DNA of 22,338 nucleotides from positions 1-22,338 of the forward strand of contig JAWWBX010000035.1 of NCBI GenBank assembly GCA_033720735.1. Direction: 5' to 3'. The translations under genes were made by a program, and so were the position numbers. This DNA is from B8-G4 sp033720735 (lineage in GTDB: Bacteria; Bacteroidota; Bacteroidia; Chitinophagales; Saprospiraceae). How positions within the stretch are numbered: position 1 is the stretch's first letter; the number at the start of each line of letters is the position of its first letter. The notes beneath the pieces were generated by a model, which saw only the letters and a list, made by a program, of their open reading frames with translations, was not told where the DNA came from and ran no database searches. This document shows positions 22,052 to 22,338 of the stretch, piece after piece.

Positions 22052-22338
22052 TCAGATATTCGAGTAATGTTCGTCGAAGAAGTCCTTGTATTCTTCCAAT
22101 GACTTGCGACGGATGATCTCCCGGTAATTGTGCTGGGTCACCGGGAGGATGTCGTACTCAGCCCCCGGTGGCAGGAACTCGGTGCGGTACTTTTCGACAT
22201 TGCGGAAGTACTGCATGGCACGTTCGGCATTTTTGAACGACCGTACCAGGATCAAAGACTGGCGTGTAGAAGGATCGAAAACAAGACTGGAGATCTTGAG
22301 CCGGTCCAGCTGGTGATATTTCTTGTTGTACTCCGAGA
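22052..22338 (-). CDS. C-terminal part of a type IX secretion lipoprotein, PorW/SprE-like
   Basis: The minus-strand frame is open from 22338 to a TGA at 22054-22052, giving about 94 C-terminal residues; its real start is beyond the right edge. It reads SEYNKKYHQLDRLKISSLVF, then FKNAERAMQYFRNVE, GAEYDILPVTQHNYREIIRRKS and ends EYKDFFDEHYSNI. The paired 'F xN xE xAMQYF' and 'I T xxNYR xI xxxK' pattern fits the C-terminal end of PorW/SprE, a large TPR lipoprotein of the type IX system, usually next to bactofilin-atpZ in this phylum. The match is from memory, and a different TPR protein with the same end is possible. It is convergent with the carrier gene, 21 bp away, with no clear terminator between them. 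Confidence 0.6.
   Translation of the reverse strand, partial: SEYNKKYHQLDRLKISSLVFDPSTRQSLILVRSFKNAERAMQYFRNVEKYRTEFLPPGAEYDILPVTQHNYREIIRRKSLEEYKDFFDEHYSNI

Overview
The window looks like ordinary chromosomal DNA of a GC-rich (roughly 55-60 % by eye) member of the Bacteroidota, probably a Saprospiria-like lineage. The phylum call rests on a PorP/SprF outer-membrane protein, what appears to be the C-terminus of the type IX secretion lipoprotein PorW/SprE at the right edge, a bactofilin next to AtpZ, weak or absent Shine-Dalgarno sequences, and a TAnnTTTG-type promoter box. The class is inferred. No rRNA, tRNA, CRISPR array, insertion sequence or prophage was seen.

Left part (1-4924): a partial four-helix membrane protein runs leftward off the edge and is divergent from a glutaryl-CoA dehydrogenase. 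Two tandem secreted paralogues follow. The second carries an added proline/acidic linker and an OmpA-type peptidoglycan-binding domain. They converge on a phoH-like ATPase gene on the minus strand.

Middle part (5037-16519), all on the plus strand and tightly packed: a degenerate SAM-hydroxide-adenosyltransferase-family protein, an ABM-domain protein and aroB overlap by ATGA; then a class A penicillin-binding protein, a lipoprotein that fuses HEAT-like repeats to a cyclophilin, gcvT, a GbsR/MarR regulator with a possible autoregulatory palindrome, cutC, a DUF1015 protein and an amidohydrolase.

The most unusual unit is 16571-18990. Two genes 2 bp apart encode a 442-residue protein of unknown function and a signal-less trypsin/HtrA-like protease with a zinc ribbon. 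Both carry what I read as the same YbjN/secretion-chaperone-like domain, N-terminal in one and C-terminal in the other. A perfect 28-bp palindrome lies in the 3' part of the first gene. I regard this as the best candidate for an undescribed system here.

Right part (19274-22338): porP/sprF, bactofilin, atpZ, an AtpI-like membrane protein and a biotin carboxyl carrier protein run to the right and meet the convergent porW/sprE end. The bactofilin-atpZ pair normally leads into ATP synthase genes in this phylum, but here a biotin carrier gene stands where atpB would be expected.
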